From Ramlibacter sp. (GTDB lineage: Bacteria > Pseudomonadota > Gammaproteobacteria > Burkholderiales > Burkholderiaceae_C), in contig JAURKV010000115.1 of assembly GCA_030831585.1 (NCBI GenBank), forward strand, positions 1-49,743: 49,743 nt of DNA, written 5' to 3'. A model generated the notes under the pieces. That model ran no database searches. It saw only the letters and a list, made by a program, of their open reading frames with translations, and was not told where the DNA came from. Each line of letters opens with the position of its first letter. Positions within the stretch are counted from its first letter, which is position 1. Both the position numbers and the translations under genes were made by a program. Below are positions 17,265 through 26,396 of the stretch, in pieces.

Positions 17265-17329
17265 TGTCTCCGTTCGGCGAGGGGCCACGGCTGTGACGAA
17301 CGCGAAGGCCCTGAAATCAGCCCGCTTGA

Positions 17330-18394
17330 TCAGGTGAGCCCGGTGCCGGACGCCTGCGGAACTGGAGCGGCCACCCCGCAGTGGAGGCAGTAATGCGCGA
17401 ACGCGCTTTTTCGGGTGCGGCAGGCCCCGCAACGATCAAACAGGCCGATGCCACAGTGGGGGCAGAAATCGCCGCTATCGTCCTTGAGATTGGCCGCCCG
17501 CTCGCAACCGGGGCACAGGTTCTGGGAGAGCCGGCCCAGCGCGGCGTCATAGGGCAGCGCTTTGCGCCGCTGACTGTCCGGCTGCGCCTCGGCCTGGCGC
17601 TGCCGCTGGAGGTACCGTTCGAGGGACACGATGGCCTGGCGGCCGATGATGACGGTGAGCAACACCCCCACCGCATAGCGCACGTAGACCCCGTAGCTGG
17701 GGAGGTAGGGAACCAGCTCGACGAAAAACGTGAAGGCAGCAAACAGCGCGAACCCCCAGACGAACGGCCACCAGCGGCCCTGCCTGTGACGCCACAACAA
17801 CCACCCCGCCACCCCGAGCAGAGGCAAGGTCAACGCCAGCCGGTAAAGGAAGACGCGCAATTCCAGATGGCGTTGCTCCGCAGCCAAGGCCTTGCCGGCC
17901 GCCTCCTCGTGCTGCTCCAGGTCGCGGCGCAGGCCGGCCTCTCGCTGCTGCGCGTCGAGCAACTCCTGCCTGCGACGCTGTACGGTGGCCTCGGCCTCAC
18001 GCGAGGCCTGCTGCAGCGGGTCGAGCCGGCGGGTGCGTCCCAACACCTCCGGGTCCTGGTCTTGGCGCTGGGTCGCCTGGCGGGCTGCCAACCAGCTCTC
18101 CAGGCCCTGGCGCGCGGCACGCAACTCGGCCGTCGCCGCCTGCTGCCCCAGCTGCGCCTGTGCCAACGCCTCTTGCGCCTCTTTCTGTTGCGTGCGGGCC
18201 TGCGCCATCTGGCCCTCCAGCCGCCGGACCAGTGCCCGGTCGGTGAAGTCGGCCAATTGGCGGCGGCTCTCGATCTTTGGCAGGTCACCCACCAGCGCCC
18301 CGCCGAGGCCGATCAAAAAGCCGGCGAATAAAAGTGCGAGCAACCACAGGCCGCGGCGAAACCATTTCTCGGGAAGTCGCATGGTCTGGGTCAT
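17330..18394 (-). CDS. Membrane protein with coiled coil and C-terminal zinc ribbons
   Basis: A 354-residue protein of unknown function with a clear build: TM1 at about 14-36, a Gln/Ala/Arg-rich coiled coil at about 45-178, two or three further helices between about 182 and 252 (ALTLPLLGVAGWLLW, FVWGFALFAAFTFFVELV, YAVGVLLTVIIGRQAIV), and a C-terminal tail with four CxxC pairs (C294/C297, C311/C314, C322/C325, C336/C339), enough for two zinc ribbons. The coiled coil between TM1 and TM2 is probably periplasmic and the ribbons cytoplasmic. GGAGG precedes the ATG with good spacing. A 15-codon leader ORF ends in an ATGA overlap with this start (see that entry). It lies downstream of radA on the same strand. 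Confidence 0.82.
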   Translation of the reverse strand: MTQTMRLPEKWFRRGLWLLALLFAGFLIGLGGALVGDLPKIESRRQLADFTDRALVRRLEGQMAQARTQQKEAQEALAQAQLGQQAATAELRAARQGLESWLAARQATQRQDQDPEVLGRTRRLDPLQQASREAEATVQRRRQELLDAQQREAGLRRDLEQHEEAAGKALAAEQRHLELRVFLYRLALTLPLLGVAGWLLWRHRQGRWWPFVWGFALFAAFTFFVELVPYLPSYGVYVRYAVGVLLTVIIGRQAIVSLERYLQRQRQAEAQPDSQRRKALPYDAALGRLSQNLCPGCERAANLKDDSGDFCPHCGIGLFDRCGACRTRKSAFAHYCLHCGVAAPVPQASGTGLT

Positions 18395-18438
18395 GACAAA
18401 CCTCCGTCACGCGCCGATGCGGTGAAATTTTTTTTCAT
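18391..18438 (-). CDS. Putative 15-residue leader peptide coupled to the zinc-ribbon membrane protein
   Basis: A short frame reading MKKNFTASARDGGLS begins at an ATG with GGAGG six to seven bases upstream, and its TGA stop overlaps the next ATG (ATGA at 18394-18391). The second codon onward contains a run of eight A residues, prone to polymerase or ribosome slippage. The ribosome-binding site of the downstream gene lies inside this ORF (codons GGA GGT), so translation of one will affect the other. Whether it is a regulatory leader peptide or a chance frame cannot be settled by sequence alone. Confidence 0.4.
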   Translation of the reverse strand: MKKNFTASARDGGLS

Positions 18439-18553
18439 TCGGGATCCTCCGAGGCTTCCAAGCCTGATTCTGAGGAGCCGATGCTGCAGGGACTGACGGC
18501 GCGCCAGGTCGCAGTGAACTGACAGCGCCTTGGCGAAACGACCGGTGGCAGCC

Positions 18554-19933
18554 TCAGGCCAGCGAACGCACCACTTCCATCGCCTCTTCAATGCGGTCGA
18601 CCGGGTGGATGGTCAGGCCCTCGAGGTCACGGCTGCCCTTTTTCGGCGCATTGGCGCGCGGCACCACCGCCACCGAAAAGCCCAGCTTGGCCGCCTCGCG
18701 CAGGCGCTCCTGCCCGCGCGGCGCGGGCCGCACCTCGCCCGCCAGGCCCACCTCGCCAAAGGCAATGAAGCCCTTGGGCAAGGCTCGGCCGCGCAGGGAG
18801 GAGGTGATGGCCAGCATCACCGAGAGGTCCGCCGCCGGCTCGCTGATCCGAACGCCGCCGACGGCGTTGACGAAAACATCCTGGTCGTAGCAAGCCACGC
18901 CCGCATGGCGGTGCAGCACCGCCAGCAGCATGGCCAGGCGGTCACGGTCGAGGCCCACCGACAGGCGACGGGGGCTGGGCCCGCCGGTGTCAACCAGCGC
19001 CTGGATTTCCACCAGCAACGGCCGGGTGCCCTCGAGCGTCACCAGCACGCAGCTGCCCGGCACCGGCTCGGTGTGCTGCGAGAGAAAGATGGCGCTCGGG
19101 TTGGCCACCCCCTTGAGCCCCCGCTCGGTCATGGCGAAGACGCCAATCTCGTTGACGGCACCGAAGCGGTTCTTGATCGCCCGCACCAGCCGGAAGCTCG
19201 AGTGCGTGTCGCCCTCGAAATACAGCACCGTGTCGACCATGTGCTCGAGCACGCGCGGCCCGGCGAGCGCACCCTCCTTGGTCACGTGGCCTACCAGCAC
19301 GATGCAGGTGCCGCTGGCCTTGGCGGCTCGGGTGAGGTGCGCGGCGCACTCGCGCACCTGGGCCACTGAGCCGGGGGCGGAGGTGAGCTGGTCGGAGTAC
19401 ACCGTCTGAATGGAGTCGATCACCGCAACCGCCGGCCGGGTGTTGGCCAGCGTGGCCAGGATCTTTTCCAGATTGATCTCGGCCAGCACTTTGACCTGCG
19501 AATGGTCCAGGCCCAGCCGGCGCGAGCGCAGCGCCACCTGGGCGCCGGACTCCTCGCCGGTGACGTAAAGCGTGGGAATTTGGGCGCGCTCGAGGTTGTC
19601 CAGGGCCTGCAGCAGCAGGGTGGACTTGCCGATGCCGGGGTCTCCACCAATAAGCACCACCCCGCCTTCAACGATGCCGCCACCCAGCACCCGGTCCAGC
19701 TCGTCGATCCCGGTGGGCGCCCGGCTTACCTCGGTGGCCTCGATGTCGGCGAGCACCGTCACCGGGGTCGACTTAGCCAGCGCGGCGAAGCGGTTCTTGC
19801 CGCCACCCGCGGGGGCATCGGGCACGGTCTCGACCAGCGTGTTCCAGGCCTCGCAATGCGGGCACTTGCCGAGCCAGCGCGGGCTCGAGCCGCCGCATTC
19901 GGTGCAGCTGTAAACGGTCTTTTCCTTGGCCAT
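18554..19933 (-). CDS. radA: DNA repair protein RadA
   Basis: RadA (Sms) is a RecA-like hexameric ATPase that drives branch migration in recombinational repair. The 459 residues contain the N-terminal C4 zinc finger (CTECGGSSPRWLGKCPHC), Walker A GGDPGIGKSTLLLQ, the family-specific KNRFG motif in RAIKNRFGAVNEIGVF, and a Lon-protease-like C-terminal domain with PSPRRLSVGLDRDRLAMLLAVL and FGEVGLAGEVRP. The ATG at 19933 gives the canonical MAKEKTVYSC; a TTG 18 bases upstream is not needed. It is divergent from the yjgN-like gene. The 115 bases after its stop before the leader ORF hold no convincing terminator. Confidence 0.97.
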   Translation of the reverse strand: MAKEKTVYSCTECGGSSPRWLGKCPHCEAWNTLVETVPDAPAGGGKNRFAALAKSTPVTVLADIEATEVSRAPTGIDELDRVLGGGIVEGGVVLIGGDPGIGKSTLLLQALDNLERAQIPTLYVTGEESGAQVALRSRRLGLDHSQVKVLAEINLEKILATLANTRPAVAVIDSIQTVYSDQLTSAPGSVAQVRECAAHLTRAAKASGTCIVLVGHVTKEGALAGPRVLEHMVDTVLYFEGDTHSSFRLVRAIKNRFGAVNEIGVFAMTERGLKGVANPSAIFLSQHTEPVPGSCVLVTLEGTRPLLVEIQALVDTGGPSPRRLSVGLDRDRLAMLLAVLHRHAGVACYDQDVFVNAVGGVRISEPAADLSVMLAITSSLRGRALPKGFIAFGEVGLAGEVRPAPRGQERLREAAKLGFSVAVVPRANAPKKGSRDLEGLTIHPVDRIEEAMEVVRSLA

Positions 19934-20035
19934 GGGGCATTGTCGATGCAAAAGGAAGCCGTCAGCGGATCGCGCTCCTCTTGGGCTGGCGACACCTAGG
20001 ATGCGGCCCGTTTGCGTTCGATGGAGGGCCTCCTC

Positions 20036-21232
20036 ATGCTGGATCTACTACTGCTCTGGAAAATTCTGCTGGGCCTCCTGGTGGCGCTCGGAGTTCGCAT
20101 GGCGCTCAGGGCCAACAAAGCGGCCGACCGCCTGATGCCCGTCATCGAGGTGCCGAGCAAGGGCTGTGACCCGCAGCCCCTGCGTTTCGATGGCTCAACC
20201 TCGGCCTATTACCGAATCTGGCTGCCTTCGGCCTTTCTGACCCTCGTGACACTGGGGCTCTACGGCCCGTGGAGCACGATGAGGCAAAACAGGTACCTGT
20301 ATGGCCACACCGCGCTCGGCCGGCGCCGCTTTTCCTATGTGGGTGATCCGGGGGTGCCCTTCGTGTTGAGGCTGATTTGGATCGTCGGTTGGGCCGTGCT
20401 GGTGTTCGCACCGAGCGAGTCGGCCACCGTAGGCCTGGTGGCGTGGATCCTGTTCCAATTTTTCCTGGTGCCCCTGATGCTGCATCAGGGGCTGCGGTTC
20501 AAGGCGCGAAGCACGGCGCTGGGGGGCATCTCTTGCACGTTCAACGGGTCATGGGGTGATGCCTGCCGGATCAACTTCACTACGATCGTCGGCACCGGCT
20601 TGACCCTGGGCGTGGCGACACCCTGCTTCTTGCGCCGCGCCCTGAGTTACATCTACCACCACCTCCTCTGGGGCCAGAGGCGGATTCGGGTCGGTGTGCC
20701 CCTCGGCGAGCTTTATCTGGCCCTGGGCGCGGGCCTGCTGGTGCTAGCGAGCTTGTCGCCGATGCTGCTGGGGCTGGCCGCGGCCAGCTCACAGGTGCTG
20801 GCTCTGGTCGAGTGGGCCGGGCCGACCGAGATGACGTCGCCTTCGGAGCCTTCCGCCCTGGCCCCGGCGCTGTTCATCTTCCTTTTCTTCGCCTGCTTCT
20901 TGCCTGCCTACCAGGTCGGCAGGGCGCTCGTCCTGCGGGCAGTCCTCACCGACCTCGCCATCGAGGGCGTAGGCCGGTTGGAATACCAACTCGGCGCCGG
21001 CCGAACAGCCTGGGTCGCTTGGGTCCACGCCTGGGCCTGTGTGCTGAGCCTGGGCCTTCTGATTCCGTGGGCACGGGTGCGCTGGCTTCGGCTGCACGCC
21101 GACCATGTGGTGCTACATGCCCTACCGCCCGAGGAACTGCGCGAGGCACCCACACCGCCGAAGACCGCGCTGCCCAAGACCGCGCTGCCGGTCGAGGATC
21201 GGTCCTCGGCCCCGCTTGAATTCGTGCTCTGA
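20036..21232 (+). CDS. YjgN/DUF898-family inner-membrane protein
   Basis: A 398-residue polytopic membrane protein. The DUF898 (YjgN) hallmark is the repeated pattern PLRFDGSTSAYYRIWLPSAFLTLVTLGLYGPWSTMRQNRYLYGHTALGRRRFSYVGDP and, in the second half, RINFTTIVGTGLTLGVATPCFLRRALSYIYHHLLWG. An extra N-terminal helix (MLDLLLLWKILLGLLVALGVRMAL) precedes the domain. The ATG at 20036 has GGAGG 8 bases upstream and is preferred over an ATG at 20021 and a TTG at 20012. The C-terminus has a tandem TALP repeat (KTALPKTALP). Its stop codon abuts that of the convergent alr gene. The function of the family is unknown. Confidence 0.87.
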   Translation: MLDLLLLWKILLGLLVALGVRMALRANKAADRLMPVIEVPSKGCDPQPLRFDGSTSAYYRIWLPSAFLTLVTLGLYGPWSTMRQNRYLYGHTALGRRRFSYVGDPGVPFVLRLIWIVGWAVLVFAPSESATVGLVAWILFQFFLVPLMLHQGLRFKARSTALGGISCTFNGSWGDACRINFTTIVGTGLTLGVATPCFLRRALSYIYHHLLWGQRRIRVGVPLGELYLALGAGLLVLASLSPMLLGLAAASSQVLALVEWAGPTEMTSPSEPSALAPALFIFLFFACFLPAYQVGRALVLRAVLTDLAIEGVGRLEYQLGAGRTAWVAWVHAWACVLSLGLLIPWARVRWLRLHADHVVLHALPPEELREAPTPPKTALPKTALPVEDRSSAPLEFVL

Positions 21233-21235
21233 TCA
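21230..21235. other. Abutting convergent stop codons (TGATCA)
   Basis: The palindrome TGATCA supplies the TGA of the yjgN-like gene on the plus strand and the TGA of alr on the minus strand with no intergenic base. There is no room for an independent terminator between the two genes. Confidence 0.9.
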
Positions 21236-22345
21236 GGCCGCCGGGTCGACCTGCACCGGCACCCGGGGCGCCACCGCGCACATGAGCTCGTAGCCGACGG
21301 TACCGCCGGCATGTGCCACCTCGTCGATGGACAGCACCTGACCGTTGGCGGCGCGGCCCCAGAGCGTGACCTCGCTGCCGAAGCCGGCCTCGGGCAGCGC
21401 GGTGAGATCAACGGCGATCATGTCCATGCTGACGCGGCCCAGGGTACGGGTACGACGCCCCTGCACCAGCACCGGCGTGCCGGTGGGGCATTGGCGTGGG
21501 TAGCCGTCGGCATAGCCGCAGGCCACGATGCCGATGCGCATGGCGCCCGGCGCGCTGAAGGTGGAGCCATAGCCCACCGTGTCGCCGGCCTGCAGTGCCT
21601 GCACCCCAATCACGCGCGAGGCCAGCGTCATGGCCGGCATCAAGCCCCAGTGGGCAATGTCGTGTGCAGGAAAGTCCGGTGAGCTGCCATAGATGGCGAC
21701 GCCTGGCCGCACCCAATCCGCAGCCAGATGGGGCAGGTCGGGGGCGGCGGCATGGCGCAGGATCGCCGCGCTGTTTGACAGACTGCGCTCACCCGGCAGG
21801 TCGCGCGTGGCCGCGTCGAAGACGCGCATCTGGTGCGCGACGCCCAGCGGGCCGTCGGCGTCGCTGAAATGCGTCATGTGCGTGATTTCCTCGACCTGGG
21901 GCAAGGCGTTGAGGCGCGCCCAGGCATTGCGATAGGCCGCGGGTCGCAAGCCCAGGCGGTTCATACCCGAGTTCATTTTGAGAAAGACCCGGTGCGGGGT
22001 GTGGGTCTTGTGCAAGGCCAGCATGTCGATCTGCTCCTCGCAGTGCACCACATGCCACAGGCCCAGACGGGAGCAAAGCTCCAGGTCGCGGGTTTCGAAC
22101 GCACCCTCCAACAGCAGCAGGGGGCCGCGCCAGTCGAGCGCGCGCAGGCGGCTCGCCTCGTCAAGATCGAGTAGCGCGAAACCGTCGACGCCGCGCAGGC
22201 CCTCGAGGGCGCGCTCAATCCCGTGGCCGTATGCATTGGCCTTGACCACACCCCAGACGCGGGCATCGGGGGTCTCGGCGCGCAGGCGTGCCAGATTGGC
22301 GCGCAGAGCCTCTGGGTGGACAGTAACCTGGATGGGGCGGGGCAT
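21233..22345 (-). CDS. alr: Alanine racemase
   Basis: PLP enzyme that interconverts L- and D-alanine for peptidoglycan synthesis. From the ATG at 22345 the protein is 370 residues, the normal length. The PLP lysine is K35 in [13 protein letters not shown] and the catalytic tyrosine is Y259 in [11 protein letters not shown]. Other marks are [41 protein letters not shown] and [13 protein letters not shown]. An in-frame extension to 22423 is proline- and arginine-rich and lacks family sequence. It is divergent from lplT, 100 bases away. The radA, alr, lplT neighbourhood is familiar from Burkholderiales, here with yjgN interposed. Confidence 0.97.
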   Translation of the reverse strand: MPRPIQVTVHPEALRANLARLRAETPDARVWGVVKANAYGHGIERALEGLRGVDGFALLDLDEASRLRALDWRGPLLLLEGAFETRDLELCSRLGLWHVVHCEEQIDMLALHKTHTPHRVFLKMNSGMNRLGLRPAAYRNAWARLNALPQVEEITHMTHFSDADGPLGVAHQMRVFDAATRDLPGERSLSNSAAILRHAAAPDLPHLAADWVRPGVAIYGSSPDFPAHDIAHWGLMPAMTLASRVIGVQALQAGDTVGYGSTFSAPGAMRIGIVACGYADGYPRQCPTGTPVLVQGRRTRTLGRVSMDMIAVDLTALPEAGFGSEVTLWGRAANGQVLSIDEVAHAGGTVGYELMCAVAPRVPVQVDPAA

Positions 22346-22445
22346 AAAGCCAAATTGTGGCACCACGGCGCGTGATATAACCCGCCCACCTTCTGGAGAC
22401 GGCACCCCCGTCGCAGCCCGCACGCGGGGTCGCGGCCGAACAAGA

Positions 22446-23729
22446 ATGAAGCGCGGTTTTTACACCATCATGTCGGCGCAGTTTTTCAGCTCGCTGGCCG
22501 ACAACGCCTTGTTCGTGGCTGCGGTGGAACTGCTCAAGTCTGGCGGCGCGCCCGAGTGGCAGCGCGCTGCGCTGGTGCCGATGTTCGCGCTGTTTTATGT
22601 GGTGCTCGCGCCCTTTGTAGGCGCCTTTGCCGACGCCATGCCCAAGGGCAAAGTGATGTTCATCAGCAATGCGATCAAGGTCGTCGGTTGCCTGATGATG
22701 CTGTTCGGCGGCCACCCGCTTCTTGCCTACGCTGTCGTGGGCCTGGGCGCAGCAGCCTACTCGCCGGCCAAATACGGCATCCTCACCGAGTTGCTGCCGG
22801 CGTCGCAGCTGGTGAAGGCCAACGGCTGGATCGAGGGCCTGACGATCGCATCCATCATCTTGGGCATTTTGCTCGGCGGGCAGCTTGTGGGGCACGCCGT
22901 GGCGAGTCAGCTGCTGTCGATAGATCTGCCCGTGTTCAACACCGGCATCGACACCGCTCCCGAGGCAGCCATCTCGATTCTCATTGCCATCTACGGCTTG
23001 GCCGCCTGGTTCAACACCCGCATTCCGCACACCGGCGTGGTGATGCGGCCGATCCCCAGCAACCCGCTGGCGCTGGTACCCGATTTCTTCTCGTGCAACA
23101 CGCGTCTGTGGCGCGACAAGCTGGGTCAGATTTCCCTGTCCACCACCACCCTGTTCTGGGGCGTGTCGGGCAACCTGCGCTACATCATCCTGGCCTGGAG
23201 CGCTGCCGCCCTGGGCTACAGCACCACCCAGGCCTCGGCCCTGACCGGCGTGGTAGCGCTCGGTACAGCAGTCGGCGCCGTGGTGGCCTCGATGCGGATG
23301 CGTTTGGACATGGCAACCAGCGTCATGCCCCTGGGGATCGCCATGGGACTGCTCGTGGTGCTCATGAACTTCATCAGCAATGTCTGGGTCGCTGCGCCCT
23401 TCCTGATCCTGCTAGGGGCGCTCGGAGGCTTCCTGGTGGTACCCATGAATGCGCTGCTGCAGCACCGCGGACACAACCTCATGGGCGCGGGCCGCTCGAT
23501 CGCGGTGCAAAACTTCAACGAGCAGGCCTGCATCCTGGCGCTCGGCGCGTTCTACACCATGTCCACCGGCTTTGGCTTGTCGGCCTTCGGCGCCATCACC
23601 GCATTCGGTCTACTGGTCGCCAGCGTGATGTGGCTGATCCAGCGCTGGCACGCCAGCAACCTGGTGCGGCACAAGGACGAGGTCGACCACCTGCTCGAGA
23701 TCGCCCGGCACGACAACGCCCATGGTTGA
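22446..23729 (+). CDS. lplT: Lysophospholipid transporter LplT
   Basis: A 427-residue major-facilitator protein of the LplT family, which flips lysophospholipids across the inner membrane for re-acylation. Family marks are [22 protein letters not shown] at the N-terminus, [67 protein letters not shown], and [22 protein letters not shown]. There is no fused acyltransferase (Aas) domain, so the acylation partner must be elsewhere. The ATG at 22446 is chosen because the membrane domain begins at once; the open frame further upstream runs through the antisense of alr. It overlaps the next gene by 8 bases. Confidence 0.93.
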   Translation: MKRGFYTIMSAQFFSSLADNALFVAAVELLKSGGAPEWQRAALVPMFALFYVVLAPFVGAFADAMPKGKVMFISNAIKVVGCLMMLFGGHPLLAYAVVGLGAAAYSPAKYGILTELLPASQLVKANGWIEGLTIASIILGILLGGQLVGHAVASQLLSIDLPVFNTGIDTAPEAAISILIAIYGLAAWFNTRIPHTGVVMRPIPSNPLALVPDFFSCNTRLWRDKLGQISLSTTTLFWGVSGNLRYIILAWSAAALGYSTTQASALTGVVALGTAVGAVVASMRMRLDMATSVMPLGIAMGLLVVLMNFISNVWVAAPFLILLGALGGFLVVPMNALLQHRGHNLMGAGRSIAVQNFNEQACILALGAFYTMSTGFGLSAFGAITAFGLLVASVMWLIQRWHASNLVRHKDEVDHLLEIARHDNAHG

Positions 23730-24612
23730 AAGGGGCAGCGGGCGGGCGGCCGCTGCACTGGTGCTCAACGCCCTGGTCTGGGGCTTGTCCTGGTGGCCCT
23801 TTCGCGAGCTACAGGCCTTGGGCTTGCACCCGCTGTGGGCCACGGGAGGCGTTTACCTTCTGTCTCTCATCGTGATGCTGGCCTTCCGGCCGCAGACCCT
23901 GAAAGAGTGCGCAGGGCACGCCGCCTTGTGGCTGCTGGCCCTCGTTGCCGGCCTGACCAATATTGGCTTCAACTGGGCGGTCTCCATCGGTGACGTGGTC
24001 CGTGTGGTGCTGCTGTTTTACATGATGCCGGCCTGGTCGCTGCTGCTAGCGTGGCCGCTGCTGGGAGAGCGGCCCACCGTCGCCGGCCTGCTGCGCCTGG
24101 CCCTGGCGCTGGCCGGGGTGGTGGTGGTACTCGACACTGGCACGGGCGGCTGGCCCCTGCCCCAGGGCGCGGCCGACTGGCTGGCCCTGGGTGCGGGCTT
24201 TTGCTTTGCCTTCACCAACATTTTGCTGCGCAAGCTCGAGCAGGTGCCGCCTTGGGCGCGGGTGCTGGCGATGTTTGGCGGCGGCCTGGTGATGGCCAGC
24301 GCCACCGCAGCGGCGGGATGGGGCGCGGGCCTGCTGCCGCCGCCCCTTTTGCCGGCGGCCGGAGTGCTGCTGGCCTTGATGCTGGGTCTGGCCTTCCTGG
24401 GCGGGAACATCGCTCTGCAATACGGCGCGGCCCGACTGCCTGCGGCAGCGACCTCGCTGATCATGCTGTCGGAGGTGGTGTTCGCCAGCCTTTCGTCGGT
24501 CGCGCTGGGCGCGGCAGATTTCAGCCCGCGCATCGCGCTGGGCGCCGGGCTCATCCTGCTGGCAGCTTTGTGGGCGTGCCTGCCCGCGCGACCCCGGCAG
24601 GCGACACAATGA
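23722..24612 (+). CDS. EamA/DMT-family transporter
   Basis: A 296-residue inner-membrane permease with ten predicted helices in two EamA repeats. Marks are LVLNALVWGLSWWPFRELQALGLHPLWAT in the first helix pair, VVRVVLLFYMMPAWSLLLAWPLLGERPTV closing repeat one, and AATSLIMLSEVVFASLSSVALG in repeat two. The start ATG lies inside the end of lplT (8-base overlap), so the two are probably co-translated, and a glutathione peroxidase gene begins 7 bases after its stop. The substrate is unknown; the second EamA gene in this window (6562) is only a distant relative. Confidence 0.9.
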   Translation: MVERGSGRAAAALVLNALVWGLSWWPFRELQALGLHPLWATGGVYLLSLIVMLAFRPQTLKECAGHAALWLLALVAGLTNIGFNWAVSIGDVVRVVLLFYMMPAWSLLLAWPLLGERPTVAGLLRLALALAGVVVVLDTGTGGWPLPQGAADWLALGAGFCFAFTNILLRKLEQVPPWARVLAMFGGGLVMASATAAAGWGAGLLPPPLLPAAGVLLALMLGLAFLGGNIALQYGAARLPAAATSLIMLSEVVFASLSSVALGAADFSPRIALGAGLILLAALWACLPARPRQATQ

Positions 24613-24619
24613 GAGGCTT

Positions 24620-25129
24620 ATGACGATGAACACCTCCACCATCTACGACTTCACCGTCCGCCAGATCGATGGCCGGGACCAGCCCCTGGCCGCCTGGCGC
24701 TCACAGGTCCTGCTGGTGGTCAACACCGCCAGTGCCTGCGGCTTCACGCCGCAGTACGCCGGCCTCGAGACTCTGCACCGCGACTACCGCGACCGGGGCC
24801 TGGTGGTACTGGGGTTTCCCTGCAATCAGTTTGGCGCCCAGGAGCCGGGTAGCCACTCCGAAATCGCGACCTTCTGCGAGACGCGCTTCGGGGTCAGCTT
24901 CCCACTCATGGAGAAGGTCGAGGTGAATGGCGAGCAGGCCATACCACTGTATCGCTGGCTCAAGGCCGAAGCCCCTGGTCTTCTCGGTACACAGGCGATC
25001 AAGTGGAACTTCACCAAGTTCCTCGTCGGCCGTGACGGCCAGGTGATTCGCCGCTACCCGCCCACCGCCCGGCCGGAGGCGATCCGCGCGGACATCGAGG
25101 CCGCGCTGGGGCAAGCAGCGCCAGCCTGA
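24620..25129 (+). CDS. Glutathione peroxidase (cysteine type)
   Basis: A 169-residue thiol peroxidase of the BtuE/GPx family that reduces hydroperoxides with glutathione or thioredoxin. The peroxidatic cysteine is C40 in NTASACGFTPQYAGLE; the usual second-site motif GFPCNQFGAQEPG and the tryptophan motif KWNFTKFLVG complete the active site. Cysteine replaces the selenocysteine of animal enzymes. The ATG at 24620 begins MTMNTSTIYDF; an ATG two codons in is an alternative. It is the third gene of the lplT-EamA-GPx run and is convergent with glcF. No signal peptide, so cytoplasmic. Confidence 0.95.
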   Translation: MTMNTSTIYDFTVRQIDGRDQPLAAWRSQVLLVVNTASACGFTPQYAGLETLHRDYRDRGLVVLGFPCNQFGAQEPGSHSEIATFCETRFGVSFPLMEKVEVNGEQAIPLYRWLKAEAPGLLGTQAIKWNFTKFLVGRDGQVIRRYPPTARPEAIRADIEAALGQAAPA

Positions 25130-25151
25130 AGCGAGGCCAGATCAGGTCAGG

Positions 25152-26390
25152 TCAGGAGGCCAGGGCCTCGTCGAGCAACTCCACCCAATGCCGGACGGGC
25201 GTGTCGGTGCCCGATTGCAGGTGGGTGATGCAGCCGATGTTGGCAGAGGCAATGGCCGCTGGCTGCAACGCGCCCAAGTGGCCGAGCTTGCGGTCACGCA
25301 ACTGGGTTGCGGTTCCCGGCTGAAGGACCGAGTAGGTGCCTGCAGACCCGCAGCACAAGTGGGACTCTACGGGCGCCAACTGCAGCTGAAAGCCCAGTGC
25401 GCCGAGGTGCTGCTCCACCCCCCCGCGCAGCTTCATGCCGTGCTGCAAGGTGCAGGGCGGGTGATAGGCGATCACGCCGGACGGTGGCCGGACCCGGTCT
25501 TTCAAGGCGGGCACGAGATCGGGAAGCAGCTCGCTCAGGTCGCGAGCCAGCGCGCTGATGCGGCGGGCCTTGTCGGCATAGGCCGGGTCGTCCTGCAGCA
25601 AGTGGCCGTACTCCTTGACCGTGACACCGCAGCCGGAGGCATTGATCACCAGCGCCTCGACTTGCCCCTGGCCCTGACCTTGATCCAGATACGGCCACCA
25701 GGCGTCGATGTTGGCGCGCATCTGGGCGCGGCCGCCGTCTTGGTCGTTGAGGTGAAACTTGACCCCGCCACAGCAACCGGCGCTGGGCGCAAAGAGCGCC
25801 TGAATGCCCGCAGCGTCGAGCACACGCCGGGTGGCCGCGTTGATATTCGGGGCCATCGCAGGCTGGACACAGCCCTCGAGCATCAGCACCTGGCGTGCAT
25901 GGGTGCGTGTGGGCAGCGCCCCCGAGGGCCGGGCAGCAGGCACCTTGGCCTGGAGCCCGGCGGGCAGCAGGCCACGCATCGCCTGGCCCAACTTCATCGC
26001 GGGCGCGAACAGGGGCGAGGGCAAGCCTTCCTTCAGCGCCCAACGCAGCGCGCGCTGGGCCGGGCTCCGAGGCACGCGGGCCTCGACGATGCGCCGGCCG
26101 ATGTCGATCAGGTGACCGTACTGCACCCCGCTCGGGCAGGTGGTCTCGCAGTTGCGGCAGGTAAGGCAGCGGTCCAGGTGCAGCTGGGTCTTTTCCGTCG
26201 GTGCCTCGCCCTCGAGCACTTGCTTGATCAGGTAGATGCGGCCGCGTGGCCCATCGAGTTCGTCGCCGAAGATTTGGTAGGTCGGGCAAGTGGCGGTGCA
26301 AAAGCCGCAGTGCACGCACTTGCGCAGGATGGCCTCAGCCTCCAGGCCATCCGCCTGGTTCTGGAACTCGGGGGCAAGACGTGTCTGCAT
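25152..26390 (-). CDS. glcF: Glycolate oxidase iron-sulfur subunit
   Basis: Electron-transfer subunit of the GlcDEF glycolate oxidase, which oxidises glycolate to glyoxylate and passes electrons to the membrane quinone pool. The 412 residues hold two ferredoxin-type [4Fe-4S] motifs (C25/C28/C31/C35 in CVHCGFCTATCPTY and C75/C78/C81/C85 in CLTCRNCETTCPSG) and two CCG domains (GCCGGVKFH and LCCGSAGTYS). The start MQTRLAPEFQNQADG is typical. It begins 6 bases after the glcE stop, so the two are co-transcribed. GlcD is absent from this locus and must be supplied from elsewhere. Confidence 0.96.
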   Translation of the reverse strand: MQTRLAPEFQNQADGLEAEAILRKCVHCGFCTATCPTYQIFGDELDGPRGRIYLIKQVLEGEAPTEKTQLHLDRCLTCRNCETTCPSGVQYGHLIDIGRRIVEARVPRSPAQRALRWALKEGLPSPLFAPAMKLGQAMRGLLPAGLQAKVPAARPSGALPTRTHARQVLMLEGCVQPAMAPNINAATRRVLDAAGIQALFAPSAGCCGGVKFHLNDQDGGRAQMRANIDAWWPYLDQGQGQGQVEALVINASGCGVTVKEYGHLLQDDPAYADKARRISALARDLSELLPDLVPALKDRVRPPSGVIAYHPPCTLQHGMKLRGGVEQHLGALGFQLQLAPVESHLCCGSAGTYSVLQPGTATQLRDRKLGHLGALQPAAIASANIGCITHLQSGTDTPVRHWVELLDEALAS

Positions 26391-26396
26391 GAAAAC

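Noticed and set aside
15639-17393. 584-codon plus-strand frame across ilvE
   Set aside because: Antisense of the CHCC zinc-finger, ilvE and hypothetical genes; no motifs.
18440-18480. Hairpin AGGCTT-CC-AAGCCT after radA as a terminator
   Set aside because: No T-run follows on the minus strand; an A-run is found instead.
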